From the NCBI GenBank assembly GCA_001792895.1, contig MARA01000001.1:1178001-1242000 (forward strand): 64,000 nucleotides of DNA. Direction: 5' to 3'. Origin of the DNA: Lentinus brumalis (Eukaryota; Basidiomycota; Agaricomycetes; Polyporales; Polyporaceae). The notes below the pieces were generated by a model, which saw nothing but the letters and a program-made list of their open reading frames with translations, searched no databases and was not told the DNA's origin. This document shows, in pieces, positions 10,335 through 19,543 of this stretch. The first letter of the stretch is position 1. Every line of letters starts with the position of its first letter. The translations under genes and the position numbers were made by a program.

Positions 10335-11579
10335 TCAGTCGTCGTCGAGCGTGAGGTCGATGATGTCGCGGGCATCACTCACGTACTCGAGCTCCGGCAT
10401 GGAGTCATCGGAGTCGGAGTAGACGGAGTCCGTATCATCGCCCGACATGGAGTCCTCCGAGTAAGCCGGATCCGTCTGGACGCCGACGTCAACGACGTCG
10501 TAGTATTCGACTCCACCGTTCGAACCTTGATCGGTGTAGTTCCTAGCAGTAGCGTAGGACGACGCGTCGGAAGAGTAGCCCTCGGAAATGACCGAGGAGT
10601 CGGTCTCAAAAGAGGAGTCATAGTCGAGGTCGAGGTCTTCGTCGACTACGGTGTTCGGGGGAGCGATGATGCCCGAGCCTGGGTACGGCGTCGGAGGTCG
10701 GTACGGGACCAGAGCGTTCTGGGACTCCGGGCCATAGATAGGATGCGAAATGAGAGCCGTTGAGGTCTCGACGGCAGTCGTCGACGGCGGATGAGCCTGA
10801 TAGGGAACCAAAGCGTTCTGTGCTCCAGGCCCGTAGATGGGGTGAGGGATGAGTGCAGTAGACGTCTTGCCAGTCGGCGGATCGTTGCTCGGTTCGCCAG
10901 AGGCGGAAGGTACGTACGGAGGAGGCGGCGCTTGATAGAGGATGAGAGCGTCCGGAGTACGTCCTGTTACCGCATGAGAATCAGCCGAGAAATAAGGGCA
11001 CAGCGGCGAGTAAGTGTCCATACCATCGTCGGCTGCCTTACGCAGGACGTAGGATGTCGAGGGAGCCTTCCAGGTCCACCTGCACGAGTCTCCGAGGAGA
11101 AGCGAGCGGCGCTGAGCGACGGTGAGCCATTCTCGGGTCTCAATCGCGGCAGCTCGAAAGGCGTCTGCCCACTGATCGAAGAGTGCGACGGGAAGGTTTT
11201 GCTGGGCAAGTGGATTGGTGCCGTTGAGGTGAAGGAAAAGAAGGAGTATGGGTGGTGGCAGAAGCCCGAGCTCCTCCAGGGAGCCGGTACGGAGTGAGGT
11301 GATAGGAACATCATCGGGAAGGACCCCACCGTGCGAGGCGGCCGCGATGTGCGCCATAAGATCCCTGGCGTACTGCGCGAGGAGCTCGACCATGGCGGGA
11401 TCAGTGCGAATGAAGACGTGTCCGCCGGCGTCGACGAAGGGTTTAGCGCGAAGGTGACGGGTGAGGTTAACTACGAAGAAAAAGAGCCGATGGTACTGAA
11501 GGGGGAGAGCGAAACGACCGGTGCCGTTGTCGAAGCGGTCGATAGAGCCGAAATCGAGAGGTCGAGAGAAGAAAGGCAT
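10335..11579 (-). CDS. Additional retrotransposon ORF (ORF3) of unknown function, acidic tail with SUMO-interaction-like motif
   Basis: An open frame of 414 codons from the ATG at 11579 (MPFFSRPLDFGSIDRFDNG); the frame is open back to 11657. It lies in sense orientation between pol and the 3' LTR, where env sits in retroviruses, but there is no signal peptide and only a mild hydrophobic patch (PPPILLLFLHLNG), so envelope function is not supported. The N-terminal half looks globular. The middle has repeats: STALIPHPIYGPGAQNALVPY and STALISHPIYGPESQNALVPY, plus a looser third copy DALILYQAPPPP. The C-terminal third is rich in Asp, Ser and Tyr and ends DIIDLTLDDD, a textbook hydrophobic-acidic SUMO-interaction motif. 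I do not recognise the family. A host-interaction or targeting role is a guess. Confidence 0.7.
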   Translation of the reverse strand: MPFFSRPLDFGSIDRFDNGTGRFALPLQYHRLFFFVVNLTRHLRAKPFVDAGGHVFIRTDPAMVELLAQYARDLMAHIAAASHGGVLPDDVPITSLRTGSLEELGLLPPPILLLFLHLNGTNPLAQQNLPVALFDQWADAFRAAAIETREWLTVAQRRSLLLGDSCRWTWKAPSTSYVLRKAADDGMDTYSPLCPYFSADSHAVTGRTPDALILYQAPPPPYVPSASGEPSNDPPTGKTSTALIPHPIYGPGAQNALVPYQAHPPSTTAVETSTALISHPIYGPESQNALVPYRPPTPYPGSGIIAPPNTVVDEDLDLDYDSSFETDSSVISEGYSSDASSYATARNYTDQGSNGGVEYYDVVDVGVQTDPAYSEDSMSGDDTDSVYSDSDDSMPELEYVSDARDIIDLTLDDD

Positions 11580-11675
11580 GTTGAAGAGGTGAGAGGTGTA
11601 GACGAGAGCGGGGATCGAGTGCAACGGAGATGGGTGATGAGGACCGTCTCTCCTCACTGCCGACCCTTTTATTCT

Positions 11676-12635
11676 TCAACTTCGAGCTGTTGTCGAAGTC
11701 TCCAGGGCTCGCTCGTGTCGTCCTCTTTGTTCTGCAAGCCTCCCGCTGCGACGCGCTCCTTCCAACGGAGACTTGGTGACCACAAAGACCGGAGTCATTG
11801 GCGGGCGACGGACTGCGCGAGTGGCGGGATTTCCTTCTCTCGTGTGCGCCGTTAATTTCCCTAGCTGCTCGGTGTTAATATCGGCTCCTTTTCCCTGCCG
11901 TTCTGAGGTTAGTTCGCCTTCTGAATCGTTGCGTGGCTTCATTTCCCAATCGGCCAGGACGTCGGGAGCATTGCGCAAACCCTGCTTTGTCTTCCAGTCG
12001 TCTTCTTCCGCTCCGAGACCAACATACCGGACCCTGTACTGCTTGATGCGCCGTCCTTTGTTGCCAGAGACCCATCGCTCATCGACGATCTTCTCGACTT
12101 CCATCTCGGGTTGCTCTTCAAAGTCCGCACGGTTTAGTCTTCGCGTGGGACGTTCACCATACTCCGGAGGGGAAGTTTCATACCTTTCCAGATGCGCTAT
12201 GTTCAGGACCGGGTGGATACCATAGGATACTGGAAAACGAAGGCGGTAAGCAACAGGGCTCACTTTCTTCATCACTTCAAACGGTCCGTCGTACTTCATA
12301 AGAAGTTTGCGGCCCCGACCTTTCTGCTTCCGAAGAAGCTCCAGGGAGTGCGGGTTGATCAGTACAAGGTCGCCTTCTTCGAACTCGAGTTGAATGCGGC
12401 CTCGATTGTACGCCCGTTTCTGGAAGCTCTGTCCCAAAGCAAGGGCTTGCTGGGCCTTGTGACGTTCTGCAGCGAACTGCTCAACCATTTCGTCGGCAAG
12501 TTGCTGCCCAGAAAGGTTTTCCCTGATCCCTGGTCTATCCCCCCAGCCACTTGCCGAGGAGATGGCCGCTTGATTGGAGCGGGCTCGTGAAGGATCGTCG
12601 ATGCCGTCGTTGGCAGGTATCCACGGAGAAGATAC
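11676..12635 (-). CDS. pol, C-terminal part: integrase C-terminal domain and chromodomain-like tail
   Basis: This frame continues the integrase in the reading frame offset by one from 12359-15739. It is open from about 12635 (IPANDGIDDPSRARSNQAAI) to the stop at 11676. It includes the integrase C-terminal motif region (FEEGDLVLINPHSLELL...GPFEVMKKVSPVAYRLRFP) and HPVLNIAHLERY. A chromodomain-like segment follows (VEKIVDERW...IKQYRVRYVGLGAEEDDWKT). Chromodomains of this kind steer Gypsy integration to marked chromatin in chromoviruses. After it come about 100 residues of basic, Pro-rich tail. The break from the upstream integrase frame looks like a single-base shift near 12610-12635, just after LLRGY, not a normal recoding site. 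Confidence 0.8.
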   Translation of the reverse strand, partial: VSSPWIPANDGIDDPSRARSNQAAISSASGWGDRPGIRENLSGQQLADEMVEQFAAERHKAQQALALGQSFQKRAYNRGRIQLEFEEGDLVLINPHSLELLRKQKGRGRKLLMKYDGPFEVMKKVSPVAYRLRFPVSYGIHPVLNIAHLERYETSPPEYGERPTRRLNRADFEEQPEMEVEKIVDERWVSGNKGRRIKQYRVRYVGLGAEEDDWKTKQGLRNAPDVLADWEMKPRNDSEGELTSERQGKGADINTEQLGKLTAHTREGNPATRAVRRPPMTPVFVVTKSPLEGARRSGRLAEQRGRHERALETSTTARS

Positions 12636-15600
12636 GCGGGCGCGTAGCCTGTGGCCGTGTGCGGTGTAGTGTTGTAGGCTAGCATCAGTGCATCAAGGTG
12701 AGAGCTCCAGTCATCCCGAGCGGTGGAGACGTACGCACGCAGCGCTATCTCCAATGTTTGGTTGAGGATTTCGCTCTGTCCGTCCGCCTGCGGGTGATGC
12801 GACGTTGTCAGCGCGCGACGTATTCCCATGAGCTTACAGATGCGTTCCCAGAACTCGGCACTCCAGCGCGGGTCGCGATCCGTGATGACTTGGCGTGGAA
12901 GTCCGAAATGAGCTACAACATGATGGAAGAATAGCTGAGCTGTTCCGTCCGCCGTGATCTTGGTAGTTGTAGGGATAAACATACCATATTTTGTCAGCTT
13001 GTCGACCACGACGAGGCAGCTGTCGAAACCGGCTGATTTGGGCAGGTCTGGTATGAAGTCCATGGTTACTACTTCGAATGGCCTAGATGGGATAGCGATA
13101 GGTTGAAGTAGACCCACAGGCGCGTGTCGGCGGGGTTTCGCTTTCTGACATATATCGCAGGTAGAAACATACCTCTTGATGTCCCGAGACATGCGTGGCC
13201 AGTAGTAGGTACTAGCAATGCGATTGTAAGTGCGATGATACCCGCTGTGAGCTCCTTCGGTGATCGTATCGTGCGCCTCCTTCATGACTTCAACTCGGCT
13301 GGCTTCGGGGACGCAGAGTCGGCTAGCACCGTTCCAGTCCTCGAAATAGATGAGGTCCGTCGTGCGATCTAGGTGGTAATGTGGGTAGCGTGAGATAACT
13401 CTGTCTTCCGGATTTTCTGCACGCAGGATGCTACGCACCTCGCGGAAGTGTCCGTCTGTTGAATATCCCGTGACCCACGCTCGCCGTTCGTCGTCTGACA
13501 GGCCGATGAGCAACGAGCTGGTGCCTGCAGCTGCGTATGCGAATGAGACTGAAGCGTCAGATTCCAAAACTTGTCTGACTTCGAGGACACCACCTTCTCG
13601 TTCATCGGTGAGATTTCTCGCGTGTTGGCCGGCGACCTTGAGCAACCGTTCTTCGAAGCGTGGTCCTAGTTCGTCCAGAGCATTCCGGAGGGGGTCGTTA
13701 GCTTGTTCCCCGATAGATAGGGTCTTCTCCGCGTCGTCTTCACTGGTTGGTCCGTCCTGAAGAGGGACGCGACGCCGAAGACGGGATATTGGGTCTACGT
13801 TGGAATGCACCCGGCCAGCACGGTGTACGATTTTGAGGTCAGGGTACGCAGCAAAGGTGGTACCCCAGGTCTGGAGACGTCTGTTTACATTTTGGTATGT
13901 CCGGCTCCAGGTCAGCGCGGCGTGGTCAGTGATGGCTAGAACCTGTTCACCTTCTATGAGCGGCTGGAACTTGATGAGCCCCTCACGCAATGCGAGAGCT
14001 TCTCGTTCCGTGGGCGAATAGTTCCGTTCTGCGGTCTTCAGAATACGCGACCAGTAAGCCACGACTCGCTCGATGTGTACCTCTGTGTCTTCGAACTCCT
14101 CTGCCCAAGTGCCGGGCGTAGGAACATCGTCAACATCCTTGGTCATCTGCGTAACTAGTCTGGGGATCGGCTCACCTTGCCGGTAGGCCTTCAGCAACCG
14201 CTCATACACTTTTGTGCCCTTCAAGTCCTTGATCCTGATCGGCTGGACTTGCTGTAGGATTGCCGCGAGGCCGTAGTCACAGGCATCAGAATACACTCGA
14301 TAGGGTTTCCCTGCCATGGGATGAGCGCGGACAGGAGCTTGCACAAGAACTTGTTTGCAGAGCTCGAACGCTTCCTGATGTACTGCTTCCCATTGCCAGT
14401 CTCTTCCCTTCTTAAGAAGTGCAAACAAGGGAGCTGCAATCCAAGCGTAAAAGGGTATGTAAGAGGAGAAGTAGACCATCATACCAAGAAACGTATATAG
14501 TTCACTGATGTTCCTTGGTGGAGCAAGTTGAGCGATTGCATCAACCTTATCCTTGTTGGTTGAGAGCCCTAGTCGCGATACCTTCTGCCCAAGGAGCATT
14601 AGTGAGTGATATCCCAGGTGGCACTTCGCCGGAGAGAGCGTGATACCAGCAGAAGCGATCGCTCTCAGGACGGCGTCGAGATGATGTTCGTGTTCATCGA
14701 AGGTGCGGGAGTAGACAACTATGTCGTCAATGTATACGAGAGAGAAAACCCACAGGTAAGGGGCAAGGACCGTCTGCATGATTCGTTGGAATATTGACGG
14801 ACCGTTGCGCAGTCCGAACGGCATTCGTCGGAACTGATATAGTCCGCGATGTGTTCGGAAGGCTGTCTTCGGTCGGTCTTCCTCACGAATGAGAACCTGG
14901 GTGAATCCGGCCAATGCATCCATGGTGGATAACCATTGAGCACCGGATAGTGCCGTCATGATATCCTCCTGTCGAGGCAGAGGGAATTCATCGGGGATAG
15001 TGAGATCGTTCAGCTTCCGGTAGTCGATAACCATGCGGGGCTTACCATTGCGGTAGACAATGAATCCCGGTGCTCCCCAGGGAGACACCGAAGGCTCGAT
15101 TACCCCCAGTTCGATCCAGGCGTCCATCTGCTTGTCCATGACTTCCCGTTTAGCCGGAGAGCTAGGAAAAGGGGGTAAAGACACTTCTTTAGCTCCTGGG
15201 CGAAGCGGGATGGAGCACTGGGACTGGACTGACCCTAGCCTTCCATCCACTGCAAACGCTGTTTTGTTGCGCAGGACCACTGTCGCAAGCCGTCGCCGTC
15301 GATCCTTGTCCAGTTCCGGCGAGATGTCGACTGTGTCAAGCAACGCATCTCCTGAAATGTCCTCCGGAGGAGCTTCCGAAGTCTTGGGGCCGCCTTCCAG
15401 GGGAGATTCTGCTTGAGGATCTTCGAGCCCTGAGACGCGTTGCGCCGCCTTCAGTTCTACGGGGTCGGCTCGGACGGTGGTTCCATGGCGCTGACTAGCT
15501 TCCTCAGCCAGCTGTCGAATCAGAGAAGCATGAGCGACAATACCTTTCCGCTGCTCCTCCGAGTACTGCGACGCCTTGTCGAGCCACGTCTTTGGGTGCC

Positions 15601-15739
15601 TAGAGTGCCCCAGAACTTGATAGCGACGTATGGTGATCGGCCTGTCAGTCAGATTAGAAACGTGAAGAAAAGGATTGGCGCGACTGATGAACGAGTCGGG
15701 GGCCCCGAAGAAGGTGCCGTCTCCCGTTGGAGCCTCCAA
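12359..15739 (-). CDS. pol: reverse transcriptase, RNase H and integrase core
   Basis: A frame of about 1,100 codons. Reverse transcriptase motifs: VIDYRKLNDLT, MPFGLRNGPSIFQ and the catalytic YIDDIVVYS. RNase H region: RVYSDACDYGLAAIL and later NYSPTEREALAL and ITDHAALTW. Integrase: an HHCC zinc finger (H...H...CDICQKAKPRRH), then the DDE core with VVTMDFIPDLP, VITDRDPRWSAEFW and HHPQADGQSEILNQ. Everything downstream of LLRGY (about 12625) in this frame looks like out-of-frame sequence, so the true product continues in the frame annotated at 11676-12635. The pol frame lies at -1 relative to gag and stays open well upstream of 15739 inside gag, so it is probably expressed as a gag-pol fusion by frameshifting and not from its own start; the TTG at 15739 is only the first start-like codon. 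Confidence 0.9.
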   Translation of the reverse strand: MEAPTGDGTFFGAPDSFISRANPFLHVSNLTDRPITIRRYQVLGHSRHPKTWLDKASQYSEEQRKGIVAHASLIRQLAEEASQRHGTTVRADPVELKAAQRVSGLEDPQAESPLEGGPKTSEAPPEDISGDALLDTVDISPELDKDRRRRLATVVLRNKTAFAVDGRLGSVQSQCSIPLRPGAKEVSLPPFPSSPAKREVMDKQMDAWIELGVIEPSVSPWGAPGFIVYRNGKPRMVIDYRKLNDLTIPDEFPLPRQEDIMTALSGAQWLSTMDALAGFTQVLIREEDRPKTAFRTHRGLYQFRRMPFGLRNGPSIFQRIMQTVLAPYLWVFSLVYIDDIVVYSRTFDEHEHHLDAVLRAIASAGITLSPAKCHLGYHSLMLLGQKVSRLGLSTNKDKVDAIAQLAPPRNISELYTFLGMMVYFSSYIPFYAWIAAPLFALLKKGRDWQWEAVHQEAFELCKQVLVQAPVRAHPMAGKPYRVYSDACDYGLAAILQQVQPIRIKDLKGTKVYERLLKAYRQGEPIPRLVTQMTKDVDDVPTPGTWAEEFEDTEVHIERVVAYWSRILKTAERNYSPTEREALALREGLIKFQPLIEGEQVLAITDHAALTWSRTYQNVNRRLQTWGTTFAAYPDLKIVHRAGRVHSNVDPISRLRRRVPLQDGPTSEDDAEKTLSIGEQANDPLRNALDELGPRFEERLLKVAGQHARNLTDEREGGVLEVRQVLESDASVSFAYAAAGTSSLLIGLSDDERRAWVTGYSTDGHFREVRSILRAENPEDRVISRYPHYHLDRTTDLIYFEDWNGASRLCVPEASRVEVMKEAHDTITEGAHSGYHRTYNRIASTYYWPRMSRDIKRYVSTCDICQKAKPRRHAPVGLLQPIAIPSRPFEVVTMDFIPDLPKSAGFDSCLVVVDKLTKYGMFIPTTTKITADGTAQLFFHHVVAHFGLPRQVITDRDPRWSAEFWERICKLMGIRRALTTSHHPQADGQSEILNQTLEIALRAYVSTARDDWSSHLDALMLAYNTTPHTATGYAPAYLLRGYLPTTASTILHEPAPIKRPSPRQVAGGIDQGSGKTFLGSNLPTKWLSSSLQNVTRPSKPLLWDRASRNGRTIEAAFNSSSKKATLY

Positions 15740-15816
15740 TAGCCGTTCTACGTACGCGCAGTCGGAGTCTGCAGGAAAACGTATCGTGACAGGGATCTTA
15801 CGTGACGTCCCAGGTG

Positions 15817-18800
15817 CTAGCGTGCAGGTGACGGTAGCCTTGACACGCGCGTCCCGTGGTTCGCGTCGTCGCGACTGTCGGAACCGAAAGCGTCGAGCTT
15901 CAGCACGATCTCCTGCTGAGACGCGTTGCGGGCGTACTTGTACTTGAAAAGCATGCCCCCCTTCATCTTGCAGTCCGTTGGGAGACGTATCGCGAGCACG
16001 GATGAAGCGGCCGGAGTCTCCGAGTTGTACGCGTGTCTCCCCCCCCTGTCGAAGCAGGGAGATGGAGTAAGAGGTGGCGAAGTCGTTGCCGAGAATAAAG
16101 GGGTAGACATACCTTTGACCACATACGCCTCGACGTTCATGCGGACGGGCCCGTCGGGGGTGTCAAAAAATATGTCGAGGGGGACATACCCGTTGATGGT
16201 CGCATTACCCGTTACCTGGATGAGTTTGACTTTCTGCCCCGTCCGAGAGCGAGGGGCGTCGGGCAAGCTGTTGAGAGTTTTCAGCGAGATCAAGGTGATG
16301 TCGGCGCCGGAGTCGACGACGATGGGTGTGGTTGCGTTACCGAGACTGCCAAGCCGAGCGTCGACCGTGGTCGCCGTTGCTCCTAGGAAGGAGCAACCAG
16401 GCGGCCGCGCCATGGGCCGCTGCAGTTCGAGTAGGTTGTCCGGAGTCTGAACGAGGTTGACTGCTGTGTTGGCAGCCGGCACATCGTCGTCGGTTCCTCG
16501 TTGCTTCTTCCTGGCAATGACATTTGTGAGCCGCGTGCGGAGAGACTTGGCATGGGGTTTACTAGAGGAACGGGCGGCGATGGAGTAGACTCGCACTGCT
16601 GGCGTGTTTGATGCTTCGTCCTCGGAATTCTCCTCAGCTCGCGCCTTTGCGTTGGAAGCGTGAGCGGTGGCGAGTCTCGCAGAAGCGGTGTGGTCGCCGG
16701 TCGCTTCGTCGTTGTCCGTGGAGTCAGAGAGGTCATCGTAGTAGACGGCATCGTAAGCTTCCTGAGCATCAACTTCGTCTGTGTCCAAGGAAACAAAATT
16801 TGCACGGGCTCGTTTGGTTCCTTGGCGGGCGTGCTTACATTCGCGATCCCAGTGCTTGCCGCTGCCGCAATACTGGCATGGACGTGCCCCTTTAGACTCC
16901 GGGGTAGCTCTGGCGGATATGTTGCTGTCGTCCTTGGGGAAAGCCGGTGTTGAAGTCCCCTTAGACCAACCAACCAGGTTAGTACGGGCCCGGTACTGTG
17001 GAGCCGGCTGGTATTGTTTGTACTCGCGGTAGCTGGGACTGGCACGACTAGCAAAAACGTTCTCTAGCTCGAGAAGGTCGTCTTCGTGGAGCTTGATGGC
17101 GTGCTGCAAGTCGGCAGTCGTCCTGTAGAGTCGGGGAGTGAGGATAGTTCGCCAGGCGAGTGGAGCTCCAGCCATGATGTCTGTTATCAATTCGCTTTCT
17201 GAGCTATCGTAGACGAGCTCCAACAGCTCGCGTTTGCGGATGAAGTATTGACTCGGCAACTCACGAGAATGTCCGGCCTCCCGGTAGCGCAAGGTCAAGG
17301 CTTGCTTGCGCGTTTTCTCAACCCAGGAGCGGTTCATGTAGTAGTCTCCAATCGTGGTACGGAGAACATTCCAGTCCTGTTCGCAATCCTCTCGGTCGTC
17401 CTCGGAGAGCGAATAGTACCACAGTTCTGCGTCTCCTGTGAAGCGTTGAGGAACGACCATGCCGAGCTGTCGGCGGATGATAGAGGATTTCTTCGAGATG
17501 GAATTGACGCGTAGAATCCAGCGTGCCAGAGTATCGGTGTTGCCATCCCAAGTCGGAACAATGTCCATCTTGAGTTTGAAGTCGAAGTGGGCTTCATGCG
17601 TTCGCGGTCCGCGAACCATAGGGCTCGCACGACGACGAGGTGTCGGGCTCGGACGTCGCCGTGGCGCGTGTCGCCCGCGGCGTGGAAGGTCGTCATCATC
17701 ACTGCTAGGATCGCTCGGATCGGGATCCTCAGCAAAGGGCTGGTAGCTCCTGTGGCCTTTCGAGGAGTGGTGCGAGTGGTGCGAGCGTTGAGTCGAATGG
17801 CGCGACGGAGTGTGGTAGGACTCTTCTTCATCCTCAGACGGAGGAAGGGGAGGCAACGGATTGTTGTCGGCAGATCGTCCTAGCAGTCGGTCCAGCTTTG
17901 ACGGGCCCGCCGAGGGCGCCGTGCGCCGGTCGCGTAGGTACTGCGAAATGCTATGTTCCGGCCGAATCGTGAGTCCCGAGCCGGTGGTAACTCTAGAGCG
18001 GTCACCTGTAACACCCCTAGCCGGCCGGAGGTGTGGAGGATCGTCCCGAACATGCTCTTCAGGTGCGGACTCTTCAGGTTGACGTGTGGCTCCTGGATTC
18101 TTGGGAACACTACTTCTAGCGGTCCGAAGGAAATCCGGGTGGATGTCCAACAGTTCCGCCAAGAAACACTCGACTTCCCTGCGGAAACACGCGCTGAGGA
18201 TCTCAAAGTCGTTAGCGTTAAACTCGTACGTCAGGTAACTAGTATCTAAACCCCATATCGGAACAGGGGGAGAGTGCTTACCAGCAGTGTAGAACGAGGA
18301 GCTGGCTATGTTCGCACAGCCGTCCAGCAGGGTTCGGAGCTTGAGGTATGCGTCCTTGTCGAGGTAGTAGTGAGGCTCCTGCTCGCAATGGTCCACCCAC
18401 ACGTTGGTGAGCACGTCCCGAAGAGCTCTGAGCTCGTACGTGAAAGCGGACTCCTGACTACGAGTCAGAAAGTTATGATTGGCCTTGTACTTGTAGAGCG
18501 CGAGTCGGTGACGCATGTGATCGCGGCCGTGTCGGATCGCTGTGTCCAAGCGATCTCGAAGGAGGGGATCCTTGAGGTCGCGGCTGGACAGGGAGCTAGT
18601 CGGCATAAGCGTTGACACGTCTTCCTTGAAGACGAAGTGGCCGATCTCTGCGACGGGCGGTTGGGATCGGAAGCAGTCAGAGATGGGGCCTAGCTCGAGA
18701 CTTGCGGAGTCAGAGCTTTCGCGAGTCTTGCCCTTCTCATCGCGACTCGGCGGCTCGATGATCGAGGCGCTCTCGGAGGCGATCGACTCTCGTGCTTCGA

Positions 18801-18834
18801 TCTGCTTACCCTTCGAGGACAAGGGATCATTCAT
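15817..18834 (-). CDS. gag polyprotein with CCHC zinc knuckle and aspartic protease
   Basis: One frame of 1,005 codons from the ATG at 18834 (MNDPLSSKGKQIEARES). Residues 1-330 are charged and Ser-rich. An Arg/Ser/Pro-rich segment follows, then a capsid-like region (TWDGNTDTLARWILRVN, FTGDAELWYYSL, LPSQYFIRKRELLELVYDS) matching the retrotransposon gag fold. The zinc knuckle is CQYCGSGKHWDREC (CX2CX4HX4C). About 200 residues later comes the protease active site IVVDSGADITLISLKTL, so protease is encoded in the gag frame. Gag forms the virus-like particle and binds RNA; the protease matures it. The C-terminal end overlaps the pol frame, which is open at -1. Nearly full-length gag with no internal stops fits a young element. 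Confidence 0.9.
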   Translation of the reverse strand: MNDPLSSKGKQIEARESIASESASIIEPPSRDEKGKTRESSDSASLELGPISDCFRSQPPVAEIGHFVFKEDVSTLMPTSSLSSRDLKDPLLRDRLDTAIRHGRDHMRHRLALYKYKANHNFLTRSQESAFTYELRALRDVLTNVWVDHCEQEPHYYLDKDAYLKLRTLLDGCANIASSSFYTAGKHSPPVPIWGLDTSYLTYEFNANDFEILSACFRREVECFLAELLDIHPDFLRTARSSVPKNPGATRQPEESAPEEHVRDDPPHLRPARGVTGDRSRVTTGSGLTIRPEHSISQYLRDRRTAPSAGPSKLDRLLGRSADNNPLPPLPPSEDEEESYHTPSRHSTQRSHHSHHSSKGHRSYQPFAEDPDPSDPSSDDDDLPRRGRHAPRRRPSPTPRRRASPMVRGPRTHEAHFDFKLKMDIVPTWDGNTDTLARWILRVNSISKKSSIIRRQLGMVVPQRFTGDAELWYYSLSEDDREDCEQDWNVLRTTIGDYYMNRSWVEKTRKQALTLRYREAGHSRELPSQYFIRKRELLELVYDSSESELITDIMAGAPLAWRTILTPRLYRTTADLQHAIKLHEDDLLELENVFASRASPSYREYKQYQPAPQYRARTNLVGWSKGTSTPAFPKDDSNISARATPESKGARPCQYCGSGKHWDRECKHARQGTKRARANFVSLDTDEVDAQEAYDAVYYDDLSDSTDNDEATGDHTASARLATAHASNAKARAEENSEDEASNTPAVRVYSIAARSSSKPHAKSLRTRLTNVIARKKQRGTDDDVPAANTAVNLVQTPDNLLELQRPMARPPGCSFLGATATTVDARLGSLGNATTPIVVDSGADITLISLKTLNSLPDAPRSRTGQKVKLIQVTGNATINGYVPLDIFFDTPDGPVRMNVEAYVVKGMSTPLFSATTSPPLTPSPCFDRGGRHAYNSETPAASSVLAIRLPTDCKMKGGMLFKYKYARNASQQEIVLKLDAFGSDSRDDANHGTRVSRLPSPAR
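15955..15961 (-). promoter_or_regulatory. Candidate -1 ribosomal slip site between gag and pol
   Basis: In sense, the gag codons read AAG GGG GGC, giving the heptamer G GGG GGC with the X XXY YYZ layout. A -1 slip here enters the pol frame, which I read as open from this point through 15739. An all-G/C slippery site is unusual, and I could not test for a downstream pseudoknot. Confidence 0.35.
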
Positions 18835-18992
18835 CGTGGAGTGGCGTGAAGTGAAATCTATTCAAGGAAGAAGATGATGATAAGGAGTATCTAGAGGGCG
18901 GGGGGGAAGAGAGATGTTACTGTAGTGTGTGGTGAACGTGTGAACGGACGATGGTGTCGCGCGGAAGATCGTAATCAACTTACTAGAGATGT

Positions 18993-19010
18993 TTCCCAGT
19001 GCGTCCACCA
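18993..19010 (-). promoter_or_regulatory. Candidate primer-binding site
   Basis: One base inside the 5' LTR the sense strand reads TGGTGGACGCACTGGGAA. It starts with TGG, the complement of the tRNA CCA end. The matching tRNA was not identified. Confidence 0.5.
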
Positions 19011-19011
19011 A

Positions 19012-19543
19012 TGTTGTGACTTGGGTCCTACGAGGATCGAGGACAGGTCGTGGCGCGTGGAGGTGACTAAGACCTGGTAGCGTACGAGTGGTCGTCACAA
19101 CGATGAGCAGACTGGAATGAATCCCACGAAGTCGAGTACAGATCCGATCGAGACTTAAGCCGCTGAAGATCGAGATCGTAGTAGCGCCTAGCTTACTGCG
19201 ACTCTCTCAACGCGCGTACAGAGCAAGTCTTGTACGCTTAGAACGGCAGGTAAGTTCACGCGTTCACGCTATGAATTGTGAATGACAGGATGGATGCATT
19301 TCCAGGCGCAGATGCCTGTTCTTATATGCTACTACAGGGAACGTATTCTAGAGTATTCTATAGACTTCTGGCAGAGACGACGAGGACACGAGTCGAAGAC
19401 GAGAACAATCTAGAGTAAGGGAGAAGATACAGAACGACTCTAGTGGAAGCGAGAAGATAGAGGAAGTCTAAGGAAAGGTACGTTCGAGTCTAGTCCGAGC
19501 TGAAGGCCTAGAGCAATCTCTGAGTAAGCAAGGATCCACAACA
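19012..19543 (-). repeat. 5' LTR of the Gypsy element
   Basis: 532 bp, same sequence as 9773-10304. In sense it precedes gag and should hold the promoter. On its outer side it is followed by the second GCGCG at 19544-19548. Confidence 0.92.

Larger units (their letters stand above)
9773..19543 (-). mobile_element. Ty3/Gypsy LTR retrotransposon (chromovirus-like), 9,771 bp, full length
   Basis: Two 532-bp LTRs (9773-10304 and 19012-19543) start TGTTGTG and end CACAACA, read identically by eye, and are flanked by a GCGCG duplication. All coding capacity is on the minus strand, so the 5' LTR is the right-hand one. Order in sense direction: LTR, gag with CCHC knuckle and aspartic protease (18834-15817), pol with reverse transcriptase, RNase H and integrase (15739-12359), an integrase tail with a chromodomain-like segment in another frame (to 11676), then an additional ORF (11579-10335) just before the 3' LTR. 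The order RT-RNaseH-integrase defines Ty3/Gypsy. Identical LTRs imply very recent insertion. At nearly 10 kb it is long for a fungal Gypsy element, largely because of the third ORF. Confidence 0.92.

Noticed and set aside
10335..11579. ORF3 of the Gypsy element as an envelope gene
   Set aside because: No signal peptide, no clear membrane anchor, no furin-like site; position alone is not evidence.
15675..18877. Several plus-strand frames of 70-175 codons across the retrotransposon
   Set aside because: They are antisense shadows of gag and pol, with no start context or domain features.
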